Origin: Globodera rostochiensis | Taxonomy: Eukaryota > Nematoda > Chromadorea > Rhabditida > Heteroderidae | NCBI GenBank assembly: GCA_018350325.1 | Contig: JAEVLN010000010.1 | Location: 1,984,001-2,048,000 of the forward strand | Direction: 5' to 3' | DNA: 64,000 nt | Shown: positions 41,603-52,544 of the stretch, one piece after another | Position numbering within the stretch: the stretch's first letter is position 1 | Layout of the letters: the number at the start of each line of letters is the position of its first letter | Translations under genes and position numbers: made by a program | Notes under the pieces: generated by a model | The model's database searches: none | Told to the model about the DNA's origin: nothing | Seen by the model: the letters and a program-made list of their open reading frames with translations, nothing else

Positions 41603-42902
41603 CTAATACGCTTTGAATTTCTTTTCCCAGCGCATCAAGGTTGTTCTATGAATGTTCAACATTTGCACAATTTTGTCATTACGGAGTTGAGGATTTTCTT
41701 TTTTGATTTTATTAAAATTTTTCAACAATTCCACCTTTTCAGTGTCAGTGTAATTCTTTTGTTTTTCTGACCAAAATTGTTTAAAATTAAAAATAAACAA
41801 ATTAATAAAAAATTTACTTGAAACTCCAAATTGCTTTTTCCAATTATAAATTGTTGTACGAGAAAGTTCCAATTTTTGCGCAATTTTTTCTTCAATTTTT
41901 TTTCATATCGTAAGACATTCCTTTGGCCATAGTTTTAAATTCTTTTTTTAATTGATCAAACTCCACGATTATTTCTTGTTGTTCTTTTTCCGAATAAAAC
42001 TTTCTAATATCTTTAATCAAAAAAAGACAAATCATTCAATTCTCGTGTTAAAATAGAATTGATAATTTATAAATTATTTTAACAATAAATGAAAATTTAT
42101 AATAAGTTCAAATTAAATCCACACTAAAAATCAATTAGTAAATAAATTAAATTTATTGCGATGCAAAATTACCAGGTTCTAATCCTTTAGATTTCATTTC
42201 CCAGCGATTCAAGGTTTTAATGTTAATGTCCAACATTTGCGCAATTTTGTCATTAGGGAGTTGAGGATTTTCTTTTTTAATTTTATTAAAATTTTTTAAC
42301 AATTTCACCTTTTCAGCGTCAGTGTAATTCTTTCGTTTTTCTGATCAAAATTTTTTAAAATTAAAAATAAACAAATTAATAAAAAAATTCACTTAAAACT
42401 CCAAATTGCTTTTTACAATTATAAATTGTTGTACGAGAAAGTTCCAATTTTTGCGCAATTTTTTCATCAATTTTTTTCGAATCCGTGCTTTTTTCTCCAT
42501 CGTTCCCATTATCGAATTCTTCTTTAAATTCTAAATTCATTTTTAATTAAAATAAAGGAAATATTTAAAAGTACCGGATTTAACCCGTTTTTCAACATTC
42601 TCTTCCTTTACAGTTTTATTTAATGCGATTTTTTGCTGTCTTTCGTTTGAAAATTGATCAAATTCATCATAATCATATGGTTCGTCTTTCACAACAATTT
42701 CTTTCTTAATTTTCCCAATTTTTTGAAAATTGTTATTTGAAGTTTGTAATGTTTCTTCACATTTTCCGGATTTTGTGCCAATTTCTTCACTTTTCTGCCA
42801 TAATTCAGCAAATATATCATTTTGTTCTTCATCAAATGCATTTAATTGCAAAATTTGGCAATTTAAAAAACAGAAAAAAATAACATAATGACAACAAAAC
42901 AT
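41603..42902 (-). pseudogene. HTH-array family copy F, with an exon fusion and one frameshift
   Basis: Exons (minus) 42902-42575, 42530-42393, 42340-42173, 42010-41818 and 41766-41603. The signal peptide (MFCCHYVIFFCFLNCQ) and the acidic exon are intact. The second exon is a fusion. A deletion joins the acidic exon 2 (GEKSTDS) directly and in frame to the HTH part of an alpha unit (KKIDEKIAQKLELSRTTIYN), removing one intron. Its Trp is now Cys (YNCKKQFG). The next exon is a beta unit. The fourth exon has one extra A in a run of eight, giving 193 instead of 192 bases and a stop after SYDMKKN. The last beta unit is intact to KEF-like KKFKAY. One base separates it from an open frame, so a sequencing error in the A-run is possible. 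Confidence 0.7.
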
Positions 42903-43372
42903 AAATATGCAGAATAAAATAACTGAAATTAACTTTAAATTTCATTATTTTAAATTTAGCAGAGGCGCCCGCTTATTAAAGACCCACTCCCTAGAGAGCA
43001 ATCGAAAAATTGAGCCCGTGCTAGACAAAATGTTCTAAAGAAAATTCATTTTGTTTTAATTTGAGTTTTGCCAATACTGAGATGGAATTAACCATTAAAT
43101 GGTGGAATAAAGTTTGAAATGGAAAATAATCTTTTATAAATAATTTATTCTGAATTATTTTATTAATCAATATGGTTTGTTTTTCATAGCTGATTGTTTA
43201 CGTCTATTCTATGCAGAAGTAACAAATTGTATTGGGAGAAAAATTGATAGCACTAATATTAGTCTCATTTCCAGCAGAAATGTTATTTTTAAAATGATTA
43301 AAATAATGATGGTTCTGCATTTGCGTAATTCAATGATTTTACGTATATGACGCAAATTAAATCATTATTTGT

Positions 43373-43594
43373 CTAGACACAGTCGAATTTTTCTCGGGTC
43401 ACACGACACAAGAAAAAAATTAATTTTAAATTCAAAAATTCGAAAAATGAAATTTTTGTCGGTTTTATTAGGGCTTTTGGATGGGACCTGCATGCCAATA
43501 GGCGCCGCCAATTTAAAACAACGAGCGCTTCTATTGCCTCCACAATGTGCAAAACGGCAATTAATAATAAAAGAATTGAGAAGAAATTAAACAT
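43373..43594 (-). CDS. Small secreted ORF, shortened paralogue of the one at 59.1 kb
   Basis: Starts MFNFFSILLLLIAVLHIVEA, a clear signal peptide, then reads ALVVLNWRRLLACRSHP onward. Compared with the copy at 58.9-59.16 kb, about 190 bp just after the signal peptide are missing. The part after the signal peptide is therefore non-homologous and runs through the CGGCGCCTAT repeat motif. It is probably a broken copy. It lies upstream of copy F on the same strand, in the same order as at 59 kb. Confidence 0.35.
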   Translation of the reverse strand: MFNFFSILLLLIAVLHIVEAIEALVVLNWRRLLACRSHPKALIKPTKISFFEFLNLKLIFFLCRVTREKFDCV

Positions 43595-43649
43595 TCTATA
43601 AATCGAATTTTCATAAAGTCGCCCCCAAAACAATGGAATTTAAATTAAA

Positions 43650-44672
43650 TATAATGCCAAGAATGTGTCAAAAAAAAGAAAATAGCATTGATGGTAATAC
43701 AAAATAAGTTTGCAAAATTTTGTGCGTTTTTCAAAAAATCTAAAATCAAAAATATTAAGTGAAAATAAGCTTTTCTTAACAAATTTGAATCTGACGATTT
43801 AAAGCCTAAATAACAACAAACATCGATTCATGTGTATGTGTACAATGTATAGAAGTCATGGATTTGTATAATGTATAGAAATCATGGATTTGTATAATAT
43901 AGACGGATTCTCATGCATTAATTTCACAATTTCTCTTTACAATGGTGTTTATTTAAATTGAATTTGGGCAAACGCGTTGGCACATTTTTCCAACATCACA
44001 GTCAGCAGTTCAGTTCGCAACAAAAAAAAGGGCTAATTGGCAATACCCTTTTCATTTTGTCAAAATATATAATTGTAGTAGAAATCTAGTGTAATTATTA
44101 TAAAATTTTTTTGAAAGAAGAAAAAAGCTTAATACCCAAATCAATGTTATGCTTTTTAAATTTGTCTACTAATTAAAAAGCAAGAATTGTTATTTTAGTT
44201 AATTAAGTTATTTATGGATCGGGAATAATTCAAGTTCAACAAAAAGTTGACATGACATGATCAGAGCAATTGTTTATGGTTTGAAAATGCAAAAAAAAAG
44301 AGAAAATGGTCTTAAACTTTCCCTGAATTGAAAAAGTTGAATGAAATGATATTCATTCATGTTATAAGTATATTCAAATATTTTTTTGTCTCTTGAAGCA
44401 CAGATAAATTTTGCAAAAAAAAAAATAAAAAAATTTTCATTGTACTGTTTACAATTCAAAATGCATAAAAATTGGTGCTATTTGCTTTAAATACATGTTG
44501 GGATAATTTTCATGCAAAGCACACTGATCAAAGAGTTATAATTTCGTCTTAAACATCGCAATTTGTTCCAGAATTTTTTCTAAAAATTAATTATTAGAAT
44601 ATTTTTATTCTTAATTAATTAAACTAAAATATAAAATGTTAAATAGTTTATTTAAATCCCCCCACCTTTGAT
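43650..44672. repeat. Right part of the 3-kb duplicated block (copy 1), ends in MAP-kinase C-terminal codons
   Basis: From about 43820 to 44672 this block matches 59215-60477 with gaps. Examples are GCAAGAATTGTTATTTTAGT at about 44180 and 59895, and CAAAGCACACTGATCAA at about 44515 and 60317. The match includes the 3' flank and the last codons (KGGGI, stop) of the MAP kinase gene and then stops. The block also includes copy F, which corresponds to copy G. Confidence 0.75.
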
Positions 44673-44714
44673 CACGTAGATGTGGCCCAACAGCGGTTCC
44701 CACTTTGGTATTTA

Positions 44715-44813
44715 CTAAGTCGAATTCTGTCCAGGCTGATTTGGTGCCAAATCGGCTAAAAAGGTGGCCAACTCTTTGTCCGTTCGAACTCTCAGAACGT
44801 TCGCCGTCGTCAT
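44715..44813 (-). CDS. Possible terminal coding fragment, MTTANVLRVRTDKELATF
   Basis: Reads MTTANVLRVRTDKELATF then LADLAPNQPGQNST and a stop on the minus strand. Composition is coding-like and GC-richer than the flanks. No family recognised. It abuts a fragment (44680-44712) similar to the WEPLLGHIY exon of the duplicated gene. It may be a relic at a duplication joint. Confidence 0.25.
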   Translation of the reverse strand: MTTANVLRVRTDKELATFLADLAPNQPGQNST

Positions 44814-45386
44814 CCTCGTCTTAAGCGTCAACATTTAACAACTCCAATTGTTGGCTTCTTTCGTAGCAACATTTGACTGTCAAGTTTGAAAAAAAGCAAT
44901 GTTTTTAAGGGTTAGACAAGAAAAATTATTTTGCCTTTAACCTATAAATCTCGGTCTCTCCAATTTAATAAAAATTCAATCCGTTAAATTGCCAGAATGT
45001 TTTTAACTGAAATGAATGTAAAATGGTAGACCCGAAAATATAAATTACTATCAAAATAAAATGAAGTAATGTCTAAATGATTGATTTTTTTTAGGTACCT
45101 AGGTAATTCGACTAACATAATTAAATTTGAAACTCTTATTTAAGGGGAAAAGCAAATTAAAACCGGTCAAAACTAAATTAAATATCGACATTGGAAAAAA
45201 CGGGTTAGATTAGTTTTTTCTCGGTTAATTTTAGGGCTCGATCATCTTAACGGGAGCGGAAAAAAGGCGAGAGTCCCGCTCCCGTTTCCGTCAAATTTTA
45301 AATTCTCTTTCCCGCTCCCGGAATTTATTCACCCACATCCGATCAAACACCGGTAAAGAACCGATTCTCGGCAGCAGAAAGGAGAG

Positions 45387-45482
45387 ATGCTCTGCTGTTC
45401 CCCTGGCGGTGTCTGTGAACACTCCGCCGACGGCCACACAAATTGCCATTTTACAAATAGAGAAGAAAAGGCTAAATTTATG
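45387..45482 (+). CDS. Possible Cys-rich exon (copy 1)
   Basis: Reads MLCCSPGGVCEHSADGHTNC then HFTNREEKAKFM, ending at a strong donor (ATG then GTAAGT). Preceded by a GC-rich stretch. No signal peptide or partner exon found. The identical exon is in copy 2 (51683-51778). Could be part of a 5' exon of an unrecognised gene. Confidence 0.25.
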
Positions 45483-45971
45483 GTAAGTTTTATGGTCCGC
45501 AGTGAGTCTTGGTCGGATTACGGAAAGAATTTTGAGTGGGGTTGTAAAGACTTTGGCGGTGCCGGAGGCGCTGCCGATTGAATTTTTTGGGGAAATTTGT
45601 TAAGGAAACTCATAGGAATTTAGTTAATTTGGCTGATATTTCCTAACTGACGAGACCAGCGGTACTGAGAGGCACCGAGGAATTAAACGATGAATAATTT
45701 TGATCGTCACATTCATTTTAATGAAGGGCGGGGATCTCCGGGGAAGCGTTCGACATTAAATTTTTTATTTTTAGGGAGGGCAACAGACAAATCAATCTGA
45801 TTAGGGCACGGATTTGGGCAATGATTGAGATTTCGATTAATCTCTCAAAAAATCTCAAGCGAACGCCAAAATTTGTCGATCGAGAATCTCGCCCGTCCTT
45901 GCTTTAATCTGATGCCGAAACATCCGAAAAATAAGATTATAAAAATAAACGAAATGTAAGATATAAATGAC

Positions 45972-46183
45972 TAGGGCTACGATTTTTAAGACTTTTTCTA
46001 GTCAAAATCCTTCAAAGACATTTTACCCCTAAAGATCGAAACATTTCAAGCACTTTTTTGAGATTACGAAAAAAATCGGAGTTTTAAGAATTGTTTTATC
46101 TAATTGAATTTGTAAAAAGTTTTTTTCTCATCAATTTAGTTAAATAATTTAAGCAATTTTTTTAACTAAAAATCGTAGTCCTA
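45972..46183. mobile_element. hAT-like MITE inside duplication copy 1
   Basis: The ends TAGGGCTACGATTTTTAAG and, inverted, TAGGACTACGATTTTTAG match well. The flanking 8 bp (TAAATGAC and ATAAAGAC) agree only partly, so the target duplication has decayed. The same insertion is in copy 2 (52265-52477), so it predates the segmental duplication. Confidence 0.7.
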
Positions 46184-46250
46184 ATAAAGACACTCCATAA
46201 ATCTCAAAAATCAACAGAACACAGGTTAAATGTCGTTAACGTTTGACGCA

Positions 46251-47400
46251 TTATTCGTTCTCGTCCAGTGCAGGGGGGGAGTCCGAATTTGCCAGAATTT
46301 GCGACGGAACGCGGCCATCCTCAAACTGTAACATTGCAAAAATGGATTAAAAAGGCTGTATTTGTGCATATTAAATGTTGGATTTTTACATAAAAAAGTC
46401 AGCTTAAAATAAATCATATAAATTAATTCAAATAAAAAGATATTCAAAAAGAGAAATTCAATTGGAAACATAAAAATAAACTTGCATACATCTTTGAGAA
46501 TCTCGTAGATGTGCCCCAACAACGGGTCCCACATTTTGAGTTTTGTGTTGCCCAGAAATTTGACGATGGCAATGTCCCACTCCTGCAAAAATTGTAATAA
46601 TTTAATTATTTAAACATTCTTATAATAAAGTCGTTAAATTTTTGAATAAGCATTGTTGTGCTTACAAATTTAATTCTAAGCAATTTTTACAAAACATACG
46701 TGTAGTGGAAGTTCGTGAAAAGAAAACACGCAGTTGTAACGCGTACATATAGCCGAAGAATTGTTTAGAAAGAATGATCGCAGTTCCTGTCGCTGAATTT
46801 GAGCATTAAGGCGATTAATTAATTGATTATTTAATAATTATTAAAACAATGGACAGTTTAGAAAGCCTAATTGCTGGCGGCGGTGCTATCCAGCTTTTAT
46901 AAAATAGCAAATTAATCAATTTTTGTCTTACACTGTCCACTCCCCTCGCTCGAATCGACACCAAACAAATGCGATCGCCCTCCTCAGTCGGATCGACGAA
47001 GTCACTGGAATCGAGGCCCTCGTAGTCAAATTCGTCCCGGTCCCGATGCGTGAGACACCGCGGAATGAGTGCATTGTACAACCGTTGGTCTATGACGTAT
47101 TCGGCATTGTGCTCTCTAAGGTCTACTGACTAAAAACAAATCTTTGATTAGAATTATGAATTTGTAACGAGGAATTTATTGCTTTTTTAAAGACCATACG
47201 TGAATTTTCCATTTTTTTGCATGTTTAGAGCTTCGCAATAAAAAGTAAAAAAGTGAATTGTTTGAAATCAATTCTTGCCAAAACGGTCCAGTGACAAACT
47301 GGGCCGTTTCATTTGTAAGTTCAGCCGGGAGTCGACGACAACGAACACGAGATCCCATAAATTGGGTGTTTTTTAGCGGGCGAAATTTTGGTTTGGACAA
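46251..47400 (-). CDS. Unidentified multi-exon gene, 3' part (duplication copy 1)
   Basis: Exons that can be linked on the minus strand, approximate at their 5' side: about 47400-47202 (RVRCRRLPAELTNETAQF, TGPFWQELISNN, KHAKKWKIH, donor GTATGG); 47128 to about 46937 (SVDLREHNAEYVIDQRLYN, EEGDRICLVSIRARGVDS, donor GTAAGA); about 46792-46701 (RQELRSFFLNNSSA, FSFHELPLH, donor GTATGT); 46586-46494 (EWDIAIVKFLGNTKLKMW, LLGHIYEILKD, donor GTATGC); and about 46329-46251 (FEDGRVPSQILANSDSPP, ALDENE, stop). A possible further 5' exon at about 47690-47763 begins MAAFPYEINADMDQEAINLF. The protein-like composition and conserved splice sites in both copies support a real gene. I do not recognise the family. 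The first exon has a frame break at its start (HPNFLIFDCPNQNFAR in another frame), so the 5' side is uncertain. Confidence 0.5.
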
Positions 47401-47769
47401 TCAAAAATTAGAAAGTTGGGGTGTTTGTCAATTTTTGCTAAAATGTAAATTTAAAAATAAATAAAAGTTTTTAAATAGAAAAGAAAGATCAATTTGGGAA
47501 GACCCGATCGTTAATTGAGAGAAAACAAAAATAGGTATATATGGACAACTTTTAAAGCATGCCATAAAAAATTTGTTAAAAAAATTGATTTCTTTCTTGG
47601 CAAATTTCGATAAAAATTTATGAAAACTTCGCTGAGTCCCACAAAAAAAGTGCATTGAACTAAAACAGTATGGCATTTCTTTAAAGAATGGCAACCCTGG
47701 GTTAAAAAGATTTATTGCCTCTTGATCCATGTCAGCGTTGATTTCATATGGGAAGGCGGCCATCACAAA

Positions 47770-48930
47770 GCTAGATAGAACAAATGTGCAAGAACTTCGA
47801 AATCGATTCCAAATGTAGTTAATAAATGGTTAGAATTGCGCAGAGAACGTTACTTAAATGATAAAGCTGAGATTTGTGCGAACTACATATAATAAAATTA
47901 GCATAAGAACGAATTTTACATGGTAAAATTATCAGTCGAGATATTTCACATCATTTTTGAAATATAAAAATAAATTATAGAAAAACAGTCTTTTTCAAAA
48001 TGTCAAGAATGCTAGAATGGGGAATTTGGAGATTTTAAATACAAAACGAATGAATAATTAACGGTAATAAAATTAATTACATAAATGTAGAAGAACACAA
48101 ATGTATCTGTCAATGAAGATTATTTGAATTGGGGGGGGGGATTATTTTAGCATTCCACCGATCAAAAGATGCAAATAAATGGGTCGGCATGGGCAGAAAA
48201 TGAAAGAATGCCCTCTAATTTAAAGATAAAAAAAGCAAAACGTCAATAATTTTTAAACTGAAGGCACAATGAATCGGGGGGAAGGGAATTAAATTGTGGA
48301 GAGAGTTTCAGGAGAAATTTGTGTTGGGTCATCGATGTTCCCCACCTAATCATCTTCACTGTCTCATCAAAAAAGAAGGCAAATTATTCGTTAATCGCAG
48401 AGAGTTACGCGTAAGTCCAACCCAACGCGACCCTTCGTACTTTTAGAATGGCATTTTAAATGAATTTTTGTATATATTTTAAAGAATTGGTGTTTTGTCC
48501 CTTCTCGAGCAATGTAAATTTGAGAGTAGAAATTAAAGAAATAAAAATTGAGAAACTCACTCATTCCCGGCATTTAGGTAACCGACTAGCGTTTCGCCGC
48601 CTGGATTTCAATTCCAGAAATTAATCATTTATGTTTAATTTGACTTTCATTACCAAACAAAGCAACGATGGCGGCGTTTGACACTGAGAAAACAAAATTT
48701 TTATACAACTTTAGCAAAAATTTTTCAGAAGCATCGTTTTAACGGCAATTAGTAAATCTGGTGAAGGAATTCGATAGGGAACGGGATTTTTTGGGTATTC
48801 TCTGGAAATTCCAATTCCTTAAACTAAACTTCCGGACTGAAACTCCCGGAAATCCGGTCCGGTTCTACTCCCGACCACTTTGCAAAGTTTTTCGGAGTTT
48901 TTTAACCATACTTTTACAAAAAACAGGCTT
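47770..48930. other. No gene seen; right end of duplication copy 1
   Basis: AT-rich DNA, with a G-run at about 48130. An ORF on the minus strand at 48391-48573 is repeated at 54661-54843 only because of the duplication. Nothing supports coding. Confidence 0.4.
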
Positions 48931-48939
48931 TAGGCTTTA

Positions 48940-49804
48940 CCATCCGGATTGCAGCTCATCGATCGAAACAGTATCCCATGGCACTCAGCTCGAGCTGGCT
49001 GATTACGGTAGCGATCGCTTCTGGTGTGCTGATCAGTGCTTCAATAATGAATAAATTTGGCATAGTTGAGGCTGATGATGCAAAAGAAGGCCCAAATGGA
49101 AACCGGCCCAATGCCATCTCGGCCAGTGAAATGTTCCGCCACTATTGTTATTGTTTTTTTCCATTTATTTGCTTAAATAAATGCAAAAAAAAGTAAAAAA
49201 TAGGCAAGCCAATTTTTGTATAAAAAACAAACCAAGCTAGGTATTTTAAAATTTAAAAATTTTTTGTTTTTTCGAAAGATTAGGTATTTAACTTTCATCA
49301 TTTGCCAGAATCAAAAACACCTGTAAACATCACCGCCAAGCCTTTCCGGTGCCAAATAAACCTTGCAATTTTTATTTATTAATTTTAATATTTATGCCGA
49401 ACTTTTGTGCCAACATAGAACCAGGCCACCGACTGCGCCATTTGTTTTGAAACGCCGAAATCCGCCAATTTTACTTGGCTGGCCGAGTTGACGAGGAAAT
49501 TGCTTGGCTTAATGTCCCTATGCCGGGAAATAATATTTAAAATTTTGGAAAAATCTACCTATGCATTATGTGCAGCTCCTAAAGGTATTTAAGTCCGTCT
49601 ATGACGGTGACAGAAATGGCACCTATGAAAATTAGAATAAAATTTGTAAAAAAACCAAAAATTTAAAAAATTGTGCAAATATGAAATTAAACTTTTCGTA
49701 CCAAAACAAAGAAAATATGATAAGAAATAGTACATAAAATTTGACCGAGAACGGGAGGCGTCAATTGACCATAACCGGTCCAGCGAAAGAGCATCCATTA
49801 GTTC
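48940..49804 (-). pseudogene. MAP2K-like protein kinase, decayed
   Basis: Minus-strand pieces in kinase order. 49804-49746 reads ELMDALSLDRLW, matching the MEK-type E-M-D-G-S-L-D stretch. 49622 to about 49555 reads ISVTVIDGLKYL, a TAG stop, then ELHIMHR. 49517-49403 reads [20 protein letters not shown] then [18 protein letters not shown], covering the catalytic loop, DFG and activation segment. 49361-49321 reads VYLAPERLGGDVYR, the APE region. About 49140-48960 reads ISLAEMALGRFPFGPS. The HRDIKPSN and YLAPERL motifs fit a dual-specificity MAP kinase kinase. The nonsense codon just before the catalytic loop, a frame clash between the first two exons, and a missing part before ISLAEM indicate a pseudogene. 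It lies between the two copies of the 3.8-kb duplication. Confidence 0.7.
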
Positions 49805-50149
49805 CTGGGGAAAAATGAAAATATGAAAAAAATAAGGACTGATGAATTCGCATTTTCGGAGACGAAAGTATTTGTCTAAAATTCCAAAGTTACTTATTTC
49901 AATGAATTTTGAGTTTTCTTTATTTCTGGCTAAGCAATGTGGCCTTTTGCGTAAATAAACGATAAATTGAGATTTCATCTGTTTTAGAAGCCACTAAGTA
50001 TTTTAAATTCATAAATTGTAAAATTTGATTTTTGGAAAAAGGGTTAATATAGTAAAACCCCGGGGCTCTATTTTAAGAAATACGTCATGATGCAAAAGCA
50101 TTGAACCATGCAGATGAGCAATTGATTGTCAACAAAAAGTGCGCGTGGA

Positions 50150-50460
50150 ATTGAACAATGTTCGGATGGGCACACCTCTACTGCGAATTAACGAAAATTT
50201 ATCAAATAAAATAATATTTAAAAATGAATGTTTTTCAAAAAATTCAAAAAAAAAAATTGGTGATTTGTGTCGGCCAAAAAATCCCATCATTATGGGTGTA
50301 TTTTTTTCGTTTTTACAACCGAAACCGGAAAACCGGTACCCCCGGTTTTTGGTTAGGCAGGTTTTACAAACCCCCGGTTTTCGGTTTCGGTTTTTGGGCC
50401 AAAAAAGCCGGTTTTCGGTTTCGGTAGGGTTAACTGACCGTGCACTACCCTAATAATAGG
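50150..50460. repeat. CCGGTTTT-rich repeat fragment
   Basis: Contains ACCGGAAAACCGGTACCCCC and related motifs and ends CACTACCCTAATAATAG, like the ends of hAT-type elements in this window. A left partner end could not be identified with confidence. A related CCGGTTTT-rich stretch is at about 59510-59580. Confidence 0.5.
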
Positions 50461-50719
50461 CATAAAAATAGCTTCATTCGGTAAGTTTATTTCTGATTAA
50501 ATTATTGTCTAAACATTAGCCGTGCCATTCATTCATTTTTTTCCGTCCGGCATAAGCATATCAGGCCCTTTTTGTAAAACAAAATCATAAGTATTTTGAA
50601 TCATTGGGTAATTTATTATTTATTGGATTGATAAATCCTAATTTAGTTAAAATCAAAACTAATTATTGAAAAATATTTTAAATGATCTGATCAGTTCACA
50701 ACCGTGATCGATTAGATTT

Positions 50720-51039
50720 ACATACAGTATAGTTTTGGATCATCACAAACATTGACCGTAATGTATTGGGTGGCCCATACGGGCAGAGGCAGCAAAACTT
50801 CGAAAAGCACTTTTGCCGACTATAATTTAGACAAAATATTATTTAATTAATATTGATCAAAAATTATTCTCCTAATCTTGCCTAAAATAATCAGCCAGCC
50901 CAATTTTGTTTTTTTCTTTCAATCCAATAATTTTTACGCGAATATGATCGATGGCAAACGGCGGGATGAGCATGATGGATTTGACTTTTTCATAATAGGC
51001 CATGTAATAATTGCAAGAATTTGTTGAAGCGAGTGCCAT
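50720..51039 (-). CDS. Unidentified coding fragment (two possible exons)
   Basis: From 51039 the minus strand reads MALASTNSCNYYMAYYEKVK, SIMLIPPFAIDHIRVKIIGL, KEKNKIGLADYF and then a stop. After about 50 bases and an AG, a second stretch (about 50824-50720) reads SAKVLFEVLLPLPVWATQYI then TVNVCDDPKLYCM and a stop. Both look protein-like and may be joined through a GC-AG intron, but the phases do not fit cleanly. The upstream part would lie beyond 51.18 kb, where duplication copy 2 begins, so the gene may have been cut by that event. No family recognised. Confidence 0.35.
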
Positions 51040-51682
51040 GAATGAAAACATAGTATTTTTAATGAATTCTCATAATACAAAAACTCAAAGTCAGAATTTG
51101 ACTGAAATTGCCAGCAGCAAAATTAGGAATTAAAATACCCTCCTAAGTCAAAATGCTGGATAATTAATATCCATCCCTTTAACCTATAAATCTCGATCTC
51201 TCCAATTTAATAAAAATTCAATCCGTTAAATTGCCAGAATGTTTTTAACTGAAATGAATGTAAAATGGTAGACCCGAAAAAAAAATATAAATTACTATCA
51301 AAATAAAATGAAGTAATGTCTAAATGATTGATTTTTTTTTTTAGGTACCTAGGTAATTCGACTAACATAATTAAATTTGAAACTCTTATTTAAGGGGGTT
51401 TGTCCAAAATTTAAGCAAAATCAAATTAAAACCGGTCAAAACTAAACTAAATATCTACATTGGAAAAAACGGGTTAGATTAGTTTTCCAACTTAAATAAA
51501 AAATTTTGAAAAAGTCTCGGTAAATTTTAGGGCTCGATCATCTTAACGGGAGCGGAAAAAAGGCGAGAGTCCCGCTCCCGTTTCCGTCAAATTTTAAATT
51601 CTCTTTCCCGCTCCCGGAATTTATTCACCCACATCCGATCAAACACCGGTAAAGAACCGATTCTCGGCAGCAGAAAGGAGAG

Positions 51683-51778
51683 ATGCTCTGCTGTTCCCCT
51701 GGCGGTGTCTGTGAACACTCCGCCGACGGCCACACAAATTGCCATTTTACAAATAGAGAAGAAAAGGCTAAATTTATG
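51683..51778 (+). CDS. Possible Cys-rich exon (copy 2)
   Basis: Identical to the exon at 45387-45482 up to the donor. One extra GC after it (GGCGCGCTGCC) alters only the read-through frame beyond the donor, consistent with the sequence after ATG being intron. Confidence 0.25.
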
Positions 51779-52264
51779 GTAAGTTTTATGGTCCGCAGTG
51801 AGTCTTGGTCGGATTACGGAAAGAATTTTGAGTGGGGTTGTAAAGACTTTGGCGGTGCCGGAGGCGCGCTGCCGATTGAATTTTTTGGGGAAATTTGTTA
51901 AGGAAACTCATAGGAATTTAGTTAATTTGGCTGATATTTCCTAACTGGCGAGACCAGCGGTACTGAGAGGCACCGAGGAATTAAACGATGAATAATTTTG
52001 ATCGTCACATTCATTTTAATGAAGGGCGGGGATCTCCGGGGAAGCGTTCGACATTAAATTTTTTAGGGAGGGCAACAGACAAATCAATCTGATTAGGGCA
52101 CGGATTTGGGCAATGATTGAGATTTCGATTAAAATTCTCAAAAAATCTCAAGCGAACGCCAAAATTTGTCGATCGAGAATCTCGCCCGTCCTTGCTTTAA
52201 TCTGATGCCGAAACATCCGAAAAATAAGATTATAAAAATAAACGAAATGTAAGATATAAATGAC

Positions 52265-52477
52265 TAGGGCTACGATTTTTAAGACTTTTTCTAGTCAAAA
52301 TCCTTCAAAGACATTTTTACCCCTAAAGATCGAAACATTTCAAGCACTTTTTTGAGATTACGAAAAAAATCGGAGTTTTAAGAATTGTTTTATCTAATTG
52401 AATTTGTAAAAAGTTTTTTTCTCATCAATTTAGTTAAATAATTTAAGCAATTTTTTTAACTAAAAATCGTAGTCCTA
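52265..52477. mobile_element. hAT-like MITE inside duplication copy 2
   Basis: Same insertion as 45972-46183, with one extra T in a T-run. Shared position proves that the insertion came before the duplication. Confidence 0.7.
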
Positions 52478-52544
52478 ATAAAGACACTCCATAAATCTCA
52501 AAAATCAACAGAACACAGGTTAAATGTCGTTAACGTTTGACGCA

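Larger units (their letters stand above)
44938..48740. repeat. 3.8-kb segmental duplication, copy 1
   Basis: Matches 51179-55008 almost base for base in direct orientation, with scattered substitutions and small indels. The left boundary is near the TTTAACCTATAAATCTCG motif; the right boundary is at CAGAAGCATCGTTTT, after which the copies part abruptly. Contents: the short plus-strand exon, a hAT-like MITE, and the 3' exons of an unidentified minus-strand gene. Confidence 0.95.
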
